Source: Chryseobacterium binzhouense (GTDB lineage: Bacteria > Bacteroidota > Bacteroidia > Flavobacteriales > Weeksellaceae). From it: a stretch of DNA of 64,000 nt. Positions 14,621 to 23,010 of this stretch are shown piece by piece. Below the pieces are notes generated by a model, which saw only the letters and a list, made by a program, of their open reading frames with translations, was not told where the DNA came from and did no database searches. The stretch lies in NCBI RefSeq assembly GCF_007474545.1, contig NZ_VKOG01000001.1, positions 930,001 through 994,000 of the forward strand, read 5' to 3'. Every line of letters starts with the position of its first letter. The first letter of the stretch is position 1. The position numbers and the translations under genes were made by a program.

Positions 14621-15719
14621 CTTTAACGATAAAAACTTTACTGCAAATGATAAGGATACTTTTGAAAAAAGTGCTGAATCAAAGATTAATGCAATTAGTT
14701 TCTTCTCAGGGGCAGGAGGCTTAGATATAGGTGCTCAGTTGGCTGGAGTAAATGTTATTTCAAGTTTAGATTTTGACAAAGATAGTGTTGAAACAATGAG
14801 GAGTAATAAAATTTTTAAAAATTCTACTCACTTTCATGAGGATATAAGAAATGTTTATGGCTCTAATTACTCAAATATATTAAAAGAAAATAGTTCTGAT
14901 AAGCTAATATTGATTGGAGGACCACCTTGCCAGCCTTTTTCGAAGGCAGGATATTGGGCTAATAATAGATTGGGAGATAAAGATCCACGAAATATGATTG
15001 GTGAATATTTAAGAATTATTTCTGAATTGCTTCCAGACGGATTTTTGTTAGAAAACGTTGAAAGTATTTTACATCCCAAGAATAAAATTGCTGTTGAGCA
15101 AATCCAAGAATTTGCAGACTTACTGGGATATAATTTAATTGTTTATAGGGCTAATGCATTAGATTTTGGTGTTCCTCAAAAAAGAAAAAGAGTTTTTTTT
15201 ATTGGTACAAGAAAAAAAATTAAAGGAGAGCCTCAAAAGACGCATGGTTCTCAATTGGAGATATTTGCTAAGAATGATGTAAAGCCCTATGAAAAGGTTG
15301 TTAATTGGATTGGTAAGTATGATGAAGAAAAATATTTTGAAAAAGAAGAGTTGACTATTGGTAAAACGTATGATGAAGCATTAAAAATGATACCACCTGG
15401 CGAAAACTATTTTGCTTTAACAGAGCGTAATGGAAATCCAAACCCAATGTTTAAGGCAAATACAAGATTTTGGAACTTTCTGCTAAAGCTTCATCCTGAA
15501 TTGCCTTCTTGGACAATAGCTGCTCAGCCAGGACCTTGGGTAGGGCCATTTCATTGGAATGATAGGAGGTTGCGAGTTCCAGAGATTGCAGCTATACAAA
15601 CCTTTCCAGAAGATTATATTTTCAAGGGAAGTCGTAGATCAATTCATAAGCAAATTGGTAATGCCGTGCCACCATTATTAGGAAAGTCTATGGTGGAATT
15701 TTTAATTAAAAACATTTAG
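14598..15719 (+). CDS. DNA cytosine-5 methyltransferase 1
   Basis: I prefer ATG 14598 to the TTG at 14589. The protein (373 residues) has the ordered motifs of C5 methyltransferases: I, FFSGAGGLDIGAQLAG; IV, GGPPCQPFSKAGYW with the catalytic Cys; VI, ENVES; VIII, PQKRKRVFFIG; X, KQIGNAVPPLLGKS. The target recognition region lies between about residues 225 and 320. It transfers a methyl group from S-adenosylmethionine to carbon 5 of cytosine in a specific site. It is the first gene of a five-gene operon; the next gene, a second C5 methyltransferase, starts 8 bp after its stop. The recognition sequence cannot be read from the protein. Confidence 0.95.
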   Translation: MRNIKRDDFNDKNFTANDKDTFEKSAESKINAISFFSGAGGLDIGAQLAGVNVISSLDFDKDSVETMRSNKIFKNSTHFHEDIRNVYGSNYSNILKENSSDKLILIGGPPCQPFSKAGYWANNRLGDKDPRNMIGEYLRIISELLPDGFLLENVESILHPKNKIAVEQIQEFADLLGYNLIVYRANALDFGVPQKRKRVFFIGTRKKIKGEPQKTHGSQLEIFAKNDVKPYEKVVNWIGKYDEEKYFEKEELTIGKTYDEALKMIPPGENYFALTERNGNPNPMFKANTRFWNFLLKLHPELPSWTIAAQPGPWVGPFHWNDRRLRVPEIAAIQTFPEDYIFKGSRRSIHKQIGNAVPPLLGKSMVEFLIKNI

Positions 15720-15727
15720 TTAGTAAT

Positions 15728-16792
15728 ATGAACCCTAAAATCGTAAGTGTTTTTTCAGGAGTAGGAGGTATAGATGAAGGATTTCACAAAGCAGGATTTG
15801 ACGTAGTTTATGCCTCAGATATATGGGATGTTGCTTGTAAGTCCTTAAAAGAGAATTTTCCAAAAACAGAGGTTGTATGTGATTCAATAGAGAATGTGAA
15901 TTTTAGTGAAATTCGTGAAAAGTATGGTGCTATTGATGGTCTTGTAGGAGGACCGCCATGCCCTCCATTTTCTAAATCACGATTTTATAGGACTGAAAAA
16001 AAGAGAGGTATAAATGATGATGATGGATCTATGACTGTCTCAAATTATTTTAGAGCAGTAGAAGAATTGAATCCATCGTTTTTTTTATTTGAGAATGTTC
16101 ACGGATTTATCTATAAGCCTCATAAGGATGCTCTTGAGTTTGTTGAAGCTGAGTGTGAGAGGCTTGGGTATAACTTATATTATGACGTATTAAATGCCGC
16201 AGATTATGGCATTCCTCAAACTAGAATGCGATTCATAGCAATTGGAGTTAAAAAAGGAATGAAAGAGTTTGTATTTCCTGAGAAAACAAACTTTGAAAAA
16301 GCAACACCCCGTTGGGTTACTGCGGGTGATGTATTATTTGATATTGATTTTGATTTAGATGAAGATAGTAAAATGCAAGCAGGATCAAAGCATAAGCATT
16401 TGTTAAAAGAAATTCCTCCTGGAGATAATTATCTTTTTTTTACAAAAGAAAGAGGACATGAGAATCCAGCTTTTAAATGGAGATCAAGATATTGGTCTTT
16501 TTTACTAAAGCTTTCACCAGATAGACCGTCTTGGACAATTCAGGCTAGCCATTCTAATAATATGGGACCTTTCCATTGGAAGAATAGGTTTTTAAGAATT
16601 TCGGAAATTAAAAGATTACAATCGTTTGATGATGAATATATTATTTTAGGCTCCTTCAAGGATCAATGGAGGCAAGTGGGAAATGCTGTTCCTCCTAAGT
16701 TAGCTTTAATTTTGGCAAGTCAGATAAAATCTTTATATTTTGAAGATGTTTTGGAGGTTGTTAAAAAAAATAATGTAAAAGAAAAAGCTTAA
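15728..16792 (+). CDS. DNA cytosine-5 methyltransferase 2
   Basis: A 354-residue C5 methyltransferase with motif I VFSGVGGIDEGFHKAGF, motif IV GGPPCPPFSKSRF (Pro instead of the usual Gln after the catalytic Cys), motif VI ENVHG, motif VIII PQTRMRFIAIG and motif X RQVGNAVPPKLA. The C-terminal part is close to the first methyltransferase (PSWTIQAS here, PSWTIAAQ there; GPFHWK here, GPFHWN there), so the two are old duplicates. Paired C5 methyltransferases often modify the two strands of an asymmetric site, which would suit a system that must protect both strands. The next gene follows after 7 bp. Confidence 0.94.
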   Translation: MNPKIVSVFSGVGGIDEGFHKAGFDVVYASDIWDVACKSLKENFPKTEVVCDSIENVNFSEIREKYGAIDGLVGGPPCPPFSKSRFYRTEKKRGINDDDGSMTVSNYFRAVEELNPSFFLFENVHGFIYKPHKDALEFVEAECERLGYNLYYDVLNAADYGIPQTRMRFIAIGVKKGMKEFVFPEKTNFEKATPRWVTAGDVLFDIDFDLDEDSKMQAGSKHKHLLKEIPPGDNYLFFTKERGHENPAFKWRSRYWSFLLKLSPDRPSWTIQASHSNNMGPFHWKNRFLRISEIKRLQSFDDEYIILGSFKDQWRQVGNAVPPKLALILASQIKSLYFEDVLEVVKKNNVKEKA

Positions 16793-16799
16793 TTAAAAA

Positions 16800-18896
16800 A
16801 TGATAAGATATGAAGCTAATTTAGACGGTACTTTAGTTATAGGAGAGCCGTTTACTGATTTTAGTGAGTTGGAGATATTAAAGGATATTTTCGATGAATT
16901 AGGCTGGAAAAATTCATTGCGTGGAGACGGAAGAGGTGGGTATTATGTATTCGATATTGAATTGAGGAACGAAAAAAAAATCAGACTACATATTTATCTA
17001 AAGAGAGTGACCTTTGGAGGACGAGAGTCAAGACCTAAAGAAAAAAGAGTTCAATTTTCTGCTGCATTAGAAAGAAAAGGGTTTTTAAATTATAATGAGG
17101 AAACAGAAAATGAATTTAGTCTTATATTAGGTATCTATAAAAATAAGAATTATTCTGACGTTATAATTTGTGCATGGGACATACATGACTGGGGTCATAA
17201 TTTTGGAAGAGCCTTCAATTGTTTCGTTGATGTGACTACTATATCAAAAGCTTTGAAAAATGGTTTTGCCCAACATAAAACATCTAAGGGGCAGATTGTT
17301 TGTTGTTTTAGACCACAAGAGTTTAAATACTATTTAGATAATCGTAAAATATTACATTCTGAAATTCAAAAAGATATTCACAGTGAATATTTTGAAAAAA
17401 TGGAAGAATTAATAACTGATCTGAAAAGTTATTCTGATGAAATTCCTAATTATCCAGATTTATTTCAAGTAACAATTGATATTCTAAAAAATCATAATGG
17501 AATTACGAATATTAATAGAATAGAACTTGAGGCAGGTGATAGTTTAAAACTAACAGATGAAGCAAGATTTAAAATTCATAATCATAATGAAGGTTTTAGA
17601 ACTGAATTAGGATATCAGTTGGCCTGGGCTAGATTTTATTTAAAAAAAGCAGGATTAATATCTAGTCCTAAAAGAGGGATATGGGAATTGACTAATAGTG
17701 GATGGAATCAAATTGTTAATAAAAGCTTTATAATGAAAGCTGCCACTCAAAGAGAAATTCAAAATGAGATTAATCAAGATATACAGTTTGAAGATGATAT
17801 TGAGATAGAGACAAATATTGACAATCAAATAATAGAAAATCCTTTTAATTCAAATGATGTTGACATTAGAACAAAGACAATGTCTTTAGATCTTCTTATT
17901 AAGCGTTTAAGAACAGATGCGATTGATATGAACACAAGCTTTCAGAGAAAAGCAAATTTGTGGGATATAACTAAGCAAAGCCGATTAATTGAGTCAATTT
18001 TAGTTCGATTTCCTCTACCCGCATTTTATTTTGATGGTTCTGATGATGATCATTGGCTTGTAGTTGATGGGCTTCAGAGATTGAGTTCTTTGCATAATTA
18101 CGTTAATTTGGAGGCTTTTGGATTAGAAAACTTAGAATTTTTAACTCAGTTTACAGGAAAGAAATTTTCAGAATTGCCTCCTTCTCTACAGCGTAGGATT
18201 GAAGAGTTTGAAATAACTTCTTATATTATTGCTGCAGGTACTCCAAAAGTTTTGAAATTTAATGTGTTTAAAAGAATTAATACCGGAGGACTAACGCTAA
18301 CTACTCAGGAGATTAGAAATGCATTATATCAAGGCAAAGCTACAGAAATAGTGCAGAGACTTGCTGAATTACGATCATTCAAGGTTGCCACAGCCCACAC
18401 AATATCGGAAGATAGAATGTTGGATCAAGAGTTTGTTACTAGGTTTTTAGCATTTTATATCTTTTCGTATGATAGTTATAATGCTGATTTGGATTCTTTT
18501 CTTAACAATGTCATGGATAGTATAAGTTCAGGTGTTATAAATTTTTCTGCGGAAGAAATAATATTAGATTTTGATAAGGCTATGAATGCAGCTTTTGCTA
18601 TTTTTCAAAGTCATGCTTTTAGAAAAAGATATGAAGTCAATGGAAGAAGAAAGCCTATAAATAAAGCTTTATTTGAAGTGTGGTCAGTTCTTCTTAGTAA
18701 GCTTGAGCAAGACGAATTAGATTTTTTAATAATAAATAAAAATCTTGTTGTAGAAAAGTTTATTAACTTATTAAATACAGACGATTACTTTAACCAATCT
18801 ATTACATCTGCTACAGGGGATAAATCTAGGGTTAAAAAGCGTTTTACAGAGATTAAAAAAATTATTGAATCAACATTATTGGAATATGATTACTAA
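16800..18896 (+). CDS. Fusion protein: unknown N-terminal domain, Mrr-N winged helix, DUF262
   Basis: A 698-residue protein in three parts. Residues 1-195 are an unrecognised alpha/beta domain with conserved-looking acidic and aromatic patches (IICAWDIHDWGHNFGRAFNC). Residues 215-305 match the Mrr N-terminal winged helix (GYQLAWARFYLKKAGLISSP then KRGIWELT). Residues 355-690 are DUF262, the N-terminal domain of GmrSD-type proteins, with the hallmark VVDGLQRLSSL (423-431 region) and FKRINTGG (490-497). There is no HNH/DUF1524 nuclease domain at the C-terminus, where GmrD-type proteins have it. The ATPase gene overlaps its end by 11 bp. I infer a DNA-sensing or nucleotide-using core of a defence complex. 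Confidence 0.8.
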   Translation: MIRYEANLDGTLVIGEPFTDFSELEILKDIFDELGWKNSLRGDGRGGYYVFDIELRNEKKIRLHIYLKRVTFGGRESRPKEKRVQFSAALERKGFLNYNEETENEFSLILGIYKNKNYSDVIICAWDIHDWGHNFGRAFNCFVDVTTISKALKNGFAQHKTSKGQIVCCFRPQEFKYYLDNRKILHSEIQKDIHSEYFEKMEELITDLKSYSDEIPNYPDLFQVTIDILKNHNGITNINRIELEAGDSLKLTDEARFKIHNHNEGFRTELGYQLAWARFYLKKAGLISSPKRGIWELTNSGWNQIVNKSFIMKAATQREIQNEINQDIQFEDDIEIETNIDNQIIENPFNSNDVDIRTKTMSLDLLIKRLRTDAIDMNTSFQRKANLWDITKQSRLIESILVRFPLPAFYFDGSDDDHWLVVDGLQRLSSLHNYVNLEAFGLENLEFLTQFTGKKFSELPPSLQRRIEEFEITSYIIAAGTPKVLKFNVFKRINTGGLTLTTQEIRNALYQGKATEIVQRLAELRSFKVATAHTISEDRMLDQEFVTRFLAFYIFSYDSYNADLDSFLNNVMDSISSGVINFSAEEIILDFDKAMNAAFAIFQSHAFRKRYEVNGRRKPINKALFEVWSVLLSKLEQDELDFLIINKNLVVEKFINLLNTDDYFNQSITSATGDKSRVKKRFTEIKKIIESTLLEYDY

Positions 18897-20061
18897 AATA
18901 CAAGTTCAAAATTTTAAATCCTTAGAAAACCTCTCTTTGGATTGCAGTTATTTAAATGTGCTAACAGGACTTAATGGTATGGGTAAATCCTCAATAATTC
19001 AAATCCTTTTATTATTGAGACAATCTTATGAAAGAGGATTACTTCAAGAAGGATTAGCTTTGAATGGAGATTTAGTGCAAATTGGACTGGTTAAAGATGC
19101 TTTATACGAATTTGCTGATATTGAAGAACTAAATTTCAAGCTTGATTTTTTTGTCAATAATCAAGAAATTAAAAAAGACTGGCGTTTTATAAGAGATGTA
19201 AATGACATTGATAATCCAGAAGAAGAAAGGACATATTCAGGCTCTGACTTTATGCCTTATTCTACAGAAGAAGATGCCGATAAATTTAGAGATTTAAAAG
19301 ATCTAAATATACTTTCCCTCTTTAAGCATAATGCTTTCAAATATTTAAATGCTGATAGATGGGTTAAAAATGAATATGAAACATCAGATTTTAATGTTGT
19401 AAGAAATAAAAACTTAGGAAAGCACGGTCAATATACTGCTCATTATTTGGATTATTTCGGAACGCAAAAAGTATCTGATGAATTAGTTTTTGAGGGTACT
19501 GATAATAATGAATTAGCATTTCAGGTATCTGCTTGGATGAGTTATATAAGTCCTGGTACAAAAGTTAAAACAGAGAGGGTTTCTGGTTCTGAATCTATAA
19601 AATTGAGATATGTATTTGAAGAAGATGGAATTAATACAACTGAATTGAAGCCATTAAATGTTGGCTTTGGTATTACTTATATTTTACCAGTTCTTGTTGC
19701 GCTATTAAGTGCCAAAAAAGGGGATATTCTTGTGATTGAGAATCCTGAATCTCATGTTCATCCAAAGGCTCAATCCATAATAGGGCAGTTAATTGCAAAA
19801 GTTGCTACAATTGGTATTCAGATTTTTGTAGAAACTCATAGTGATCATTTATTGAATGGAATTCGAATAGCTGTAAAGAATGGTGTATTTAATGAATCGA
19901 TTAAATTATTCTTTTTTGACAGAATAAAATCTAAAGAAAAAGCTAAAATATATTCTACTTATCAATCACCTGTAATAGAACAGGATGGTAATGTCAGTTT
20001 CTGGCCTGATGATTTTTTTGATCAAGCAGTAAAAGATTTAAATTATTTATTTGATATATAA
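18886..20061 (+). CDS. AAA/ABC-type ATPase, DUF3696-like (RecF/OLD ATPase class)
   Basis: I start at ATG 18886 (MITKIQVQNFKSLENLSLDC), which gives the usual strand before the nucleotide fold; the earlier frame start adds seven unlikely residues. Walker A is GLNGMGKSS at about residues 28-36; the Walker B region is GDILVIENPESHVHP; the H-loop region is IFVETHSDHLLNG. The C-terminus (YSTYQSPVIEQDGNVSFWPD then DFFDQ) is typical of DUF3696 ATPases. The protein has 391 residues. It overlaps the DUF262 gene by 11 bp and the next gene follows after 3 bp, so the three are made in step. ATPases of this class drive sensing in many anti-phage systems. Confidence 0.88.
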   Translation: MITKIQVQNFKSLENLSLDCSYLNVLTGLNGMGKSSIIQILLLLRQSYERGLLQEGLALNGDLVQIGLVKDALYEFADIEELNFKLDFFVNNQEIKKDWRFIRDVNDIDNPEEERTYSGSDFMPYSTEEDADKFRDLKDLNILSLFKHNAFKYLNADRWVKNEYETSDFNVVRNKNLGKHGQYTAHYLDYFGTQKVSDELVFEGTDNNELAFQVSAWMSYISPGTKVKTERVSGSESIKLRYVFEEDGINTTELKPLNVGFGITYILPVLVALLSAKKGDILVIENPESHVHPKAQSIIGQLIAKVATIGIQIFVETHSDHLLNGIRIAVKNGVFNESIKLFFFDRIKSKEKAKIYSTYQSPVIEQDGNVSFWPDDFFDQAVKDLNYLFDI

Positions 20062-20064
20062 TTT

Positions 20065-20886
20065 ATGGAGATTTTTTTAAACGAATCTTCATTAGATTCT
20101 CAATATAAAAATGAGTATGAATTTGCGGAAGCTATAAGATTCTTTGTAAGTTCAATATCGAGAATAAGTAAACACTCTGAAACACAGCGAAAAACATTTA
20201 ACAGTGATTATTTGTTTTATCGTATAGGTTTTTCGGATACTATGTTAGGGTCAATGCTTAAAAAAAATCATGCAATAAATTCTCTTTTTATTCAAAATCT
20301 TAATCTTATTAGTCCCAAAATATGGCAAAAAGAACAACAGCACGATTCAGATATTTTATATGAATATAACGATATTCCATATCAAGGTTTTTCTCCTGCT
20401 GAATTAGCTGAACGTAAATTACAGAATAATGATTTAAAAGGATTTCTCTTAAACTTTGTCAATTCTGAGTTTAAGGATTTTGATAATATCAAAGTTATAA
20501 AAAATAAAGTTGATACTATTGAAATTGACTGTGTAGTTTATGAATCTAATGTAGAGGATTGGCTTATAAAAAATGGATTTTATAATCCTGATGATCAATA
20601 TGATATTAAATCCGGAATAGCTCCAAGAGATTCACAAACAATACTCAAAAACGAAAAGGTGTTTGTTAAAACTAATCATAAAAGAAATAAGGGAAGGGTT
20701 GTATATAAGAAAATTGGAACTAATCAATTATGGGTAGTAGATGGATCTTCTAAGCATGCTGGAGTAAAAGCGCACATTGAAGTTTTTGATGAGAATACTA
20801 GAAAACATTTAGGTACATCACTATACTTTGAGGATAGCTTAAATACTAATTTTAAGGTTGATAATAGAGAAATATTTTTAGAATAA
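20065..20886 (+). CDS. Defence-operon protein with E3-RNase-like C-terminus (candidate effector)
   Basis: A 273-residue protein, last gene of the defence operon. Residues 1-160 are unrecognised, helical and polar. The C-terminal 75 residues (NKGRVVYKKIGTNQLWVVDG then HIEVFDENTRKHLGTSLYF) resemble the closing part of colicin E3/cloacin-type ribonuclease domains, where a Tyr/Trp strand is followed by an H-x-E-(V/L)-(F/Y)-D-x(n)-HLG signature. This is a resemblance seen by eye; the usual DP-x-TG tail is not preserved. If right, the protein would be a toxic effector held in check by the ATPase/DUF262 proteins. It could also be an unrelated DNA-binding or adaptor protein. Confidence 0.6.
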   Translation: MEIFLNESSLDSQYKNEYEFAEAIRFFVSSISRISKHSETQRKTFNSDYLFYRIGFSDTMLGSMLKKNHAINSLFIQNLNLISPKIWQKEQQHDSDILYEYNDIPYQGFSPAELAERKLQNNDLKGFLLNFVNSEFKDFDNIKVIKNKVDTIEIDCVVYESNVEDWLIKNGFYNPDDQYDIKSGIAPRDSQTILKNEKVFVKTNHKRNKGRVVYKKIGTNQLWVVDGSSKHAGVKAHIEVFDENTRKHLGTSLYFEDSLNTNFKVDNREIFLE

Positions 20887-20930
20887 GTATTATTTTCTTA
20901 AACACGCTTAAACCCATCTACATCTACAAC

Positions 20931-20988
20931 ACTCCATACAACTCCAATATTTTTATAGATAGTTGATATAAAGTAAATATAACTCCAT
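20931..20988. repeat. Three ACTCCAW motifs beside the right attachment site
   Basis: ACTCCAT (20931-20937), ACTCCAA (20941-20947) and ACTCCAT (20982-20988) lie within 60 bp, about 30-90 bp inside the right repeat. Such short direct repeats near att sites can be arm-type binding sites for the integrase. This is context only. Confidence 0.35.
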
Positions 20989-21019
20989 CTAATACCACAT
21001 AAATACACGGGGGACATTA

Positions 21020-21075
21020 CAGGTGGGACCACTACAAAAACTCGACAAGCCCCTATTTATGGGGCTTTTTTATTT
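21020..21075 (+). repeat. Right copy of 56-bp direct repeat (attachment site)
   Basis: Matches 616-671 with a single difference (21041). It starts within the T arm of the tRNA (CAGGTGGGACC), so only a dozen tRNA bases are left here, against 45 in the left copy. DNA to the right has the look of ordinary chromosome. The two copies define a 20.4 kb segment. Confidence 0.9.
21047..21071 (+). terminator. tRNA terminator, right copy
   Basis: AAGCCCC (21047-21053) and GGGGCTT (21061-21067) with a T run. It is identical to the terminator at 643-667 and insulates the chromosome from element transcription. Confidence 0.85.
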
Positions 21076-21164
21076 CCCAATCATACGCTGAAATATAAAG
21101 CATATTCAGATACCACAATTTTACATCATCAGACTTGGTTAAAGCATCTTTTCACTTGGTGAAA

Positions 21165-21198
21165 TTGTTTTTCGGTAATATAGATATGTATATCTTTG
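21165..21198 (+). promoter_or_regulatory. Promoter of the sensor kinase gene, probably giving a leaderless mRNA
   Basis: TATCTTTG at 21191-21198 fits the Bacteroidota -7 element TAnnTTTG; TTG at 21165-21167 is a possible -33 element at 23 bp spacing, slightly long. The ATG at 21203 is only four bases after the -7 element, so transcription would start on or next to the start codon. Confidence 0.55.
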
Positions 21199-21202
21199 TG
21201 TT

Positions 21203-22987
21203 ATGAAATGTTTTCGAATAATTCTTTTAATCATCCTGATCTTTTCTGCGAATAATCTTTATTCACAGGAGGATGTGGCAAAGGAGGTTGTAGCAGAAAC
21301 ATCTAAACTGAAAAAGGCAGTAAGAACCAAAGACGAACCTGCAGAAGCTGAATCGTATTATAATATTGGGGAATCATATTTTAAAACCGGAAACTACTCT
21401 AAGAGCGAAGAATACTTTTTAAAATCAAAAAATATTTACGAAAAGATCAACGATAAAAAAAATCTTGAAAAAGTAACCCGGAAACTGGCACAGTCACAGG
21501 AAAATCAAAATAAACTGAAGTCTGCACTCAGTAACTATGAATCGGCATCAAAAATAGGGTACTCCAGGACAGGCAGAAATATAAACTCTAATGATGTTTC
21601 CAGAATTTCGGCTCCTACTTCTGTGCAGAAAGCTGAAGCAATCCGCAGTAATCTTGTCATCAGCGAAAAAGAAAATAATAAAGAAGATCTTGCTACCGGT
21701 TACAGCCAGATGGCAGATGTCAATATCGAAAATAAAAACATTCCTAAAGCAGAAGAAAATCTTAATACTGCGTATAAAATTTCAAAGGAAGAGGCGCCAC
21801 AGCAGGCGTTGGCGATCAATCAGAAACTAACCGATTTTTATGTTGAAAATAAAAATTTTGATAAAGCCATTGAAGCAAAAAAATCGGTTTTAGAGGAAAA
21901 TTTTGTAAAAGAAAACTCGCAGAAAAAAGTTGAGCAGATTCAGGAGCTTGCCGAAATTTATATCATGAAAAATGATCCAGAGGAAGCAATAGCTTTATTG
22001 AAAAATGCGTACAAAATTGCTTTACAGAAAGGGCATACTTTGGAGGCACAGAAAACGGTTAAAAAGCTCGATAGCTTATATCAGACATCACAAAATATTG
22101 ATGCTTCTGTAAATTTGTATCGTGATTTTTTGGGAAAACTGCCCGATTTGGTTTCTAAAGATAAAAGTCTGGTAGATGAAAAAATTTTGGAAGACACTGA
22201 AATGAAGATTGAGCAGCTGGAACAGGAAAAAAAGCTTAAAGATGAACTAATCCGAAAGAAAAATATGTTCAATTACAGTTTAATTGCGGCATTAATGATT
22301 TTATCAGGATTAGTAATCTTTATTTTCAGAACACTTAAAAAAGTACAGGTCAAAAACAAAAAAATCGCCCTTCAGTCGCTTCGACGTGAGATGAATCCGC
22401 ATTTTATCTTTAACAGCTTAAATTCTGTAAATCATTTTATCGCTACCAATAATGAGCTGGAAGCTAATCAGTATTTGACAAAATTTTCAAAACTGATGCG
22501 TGGTGTTATGGAGAATTCTACGGAAGATTTCATTCCGTTTCAGCAGGAGTTAGACTTGCTGCACAACTATTTGTCTTTAGAGAAAACCCGGTTTACGGAT
22601 AAATTCGATTATGAGATAGAAGTTGATGAAAGCCTCAATGTTCAAAGTTTAAAAGTTCCCGGAATGTTGGTGCAGCCTTTTCTTGAGAATGCAATCTGGC
22701 ACGGTTTAAGATACCGCACGGAAAAAGGGTTTTTAAGTTTAAAGTTTGAAAAAAATAATGATTTTCTCAATATTTTGATAGAAGATAACGGCATCGGAAT
22801 TGAAGAAAGTAAAAGGCAAAAAACAGAACATCAGAAAAGCCGTAAAGGTCGCGGTATGAAAAATACGCTGGAGAGAATTGCTTTACTGAATGATCTGTAT
22901 CAAAAGAATATTGATTGTGCCATTACTGATAAGAAAGATATACCGGGAGTACGCGTTAAAATTTCTTACAAGTTGATAAATGGTTGA
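21203..22987 (+). CDS. TPR-containing sensor histidine kinase (LytS/YehU-type)
   Basis: A 594-residue membrane kinase. A signal peptide (MKCFRIILLIILIFSANNLYSQ) leads into a periplasmic region with tetratricopeptide repeats (AESYYNIGESYFKTGNYSKS, residues 50-85, and several copies to about 300). A coiled coil and one membrane helix (about 352-374) precede a His_kinase domain, LRREMNPHFIFNSLNSVNHF with the phosphoacceptor His, and an ATPase domain with ENAIWHGL and EDNGIGI. It should sense an unknown signal and phosphorylate the LytTR regulator encoded 23 bp downstream. It is the first chromosomal gene after the element. The -7 box lies right before its ATG. Confidence 0.92.
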   Translation: MKCFRIILLIILIFSANNLYSQEDVAKEVVAETSKLKKAVRTKDEPAEAESYYNIGESYFKTGNYSKSEEYFLKSKNIYEKINDKKNLEKVTRKLAQSQENQNKLKSALSNYESASKIGYSRTGRNINSNDVSRISAPTSVQKAEAIRSNLVISEKENNKEDLATGYSQMADVNIENKNIPKAEENLNTAYKISKEEAPQQALAINQKLTDFYVENKNFDKAIEAKKSVLEENFVKENSQKKVEQIQELAEIYIMKNDPEEAIALLKNAYKIALQKGHTLEAQKTVKKLDSLYQTSQNIDASVNLYRDFLGKLPDLVSKDKSLVDEKILEDTEMKIEQLEQEKKLKDELIRKKNMFNYSLIAALMILSGLVIFIFRTLKKVQVKNKKIALQSLRREMNPHFIFNSLNSVNHFIATNNELEANQYLTKFSKLMRGVMENSTEDFIPFQQELDLLHNYLSLEKTRFTDKFDYEIEVDESLNVQSLKVPGMLVQPFLENAIWHGLRYRTEKGFLSLKFEKNNDFLNILIEDNGIGIEESKRQKTEHQKSRKGRGMKNTLERIALLNDLYQKNIDCAITDKKDIPGVRVKISYKLING

Positions 22988-23010
22988 ATCTCAATTTTAA
23001 TCTCAAAGAA

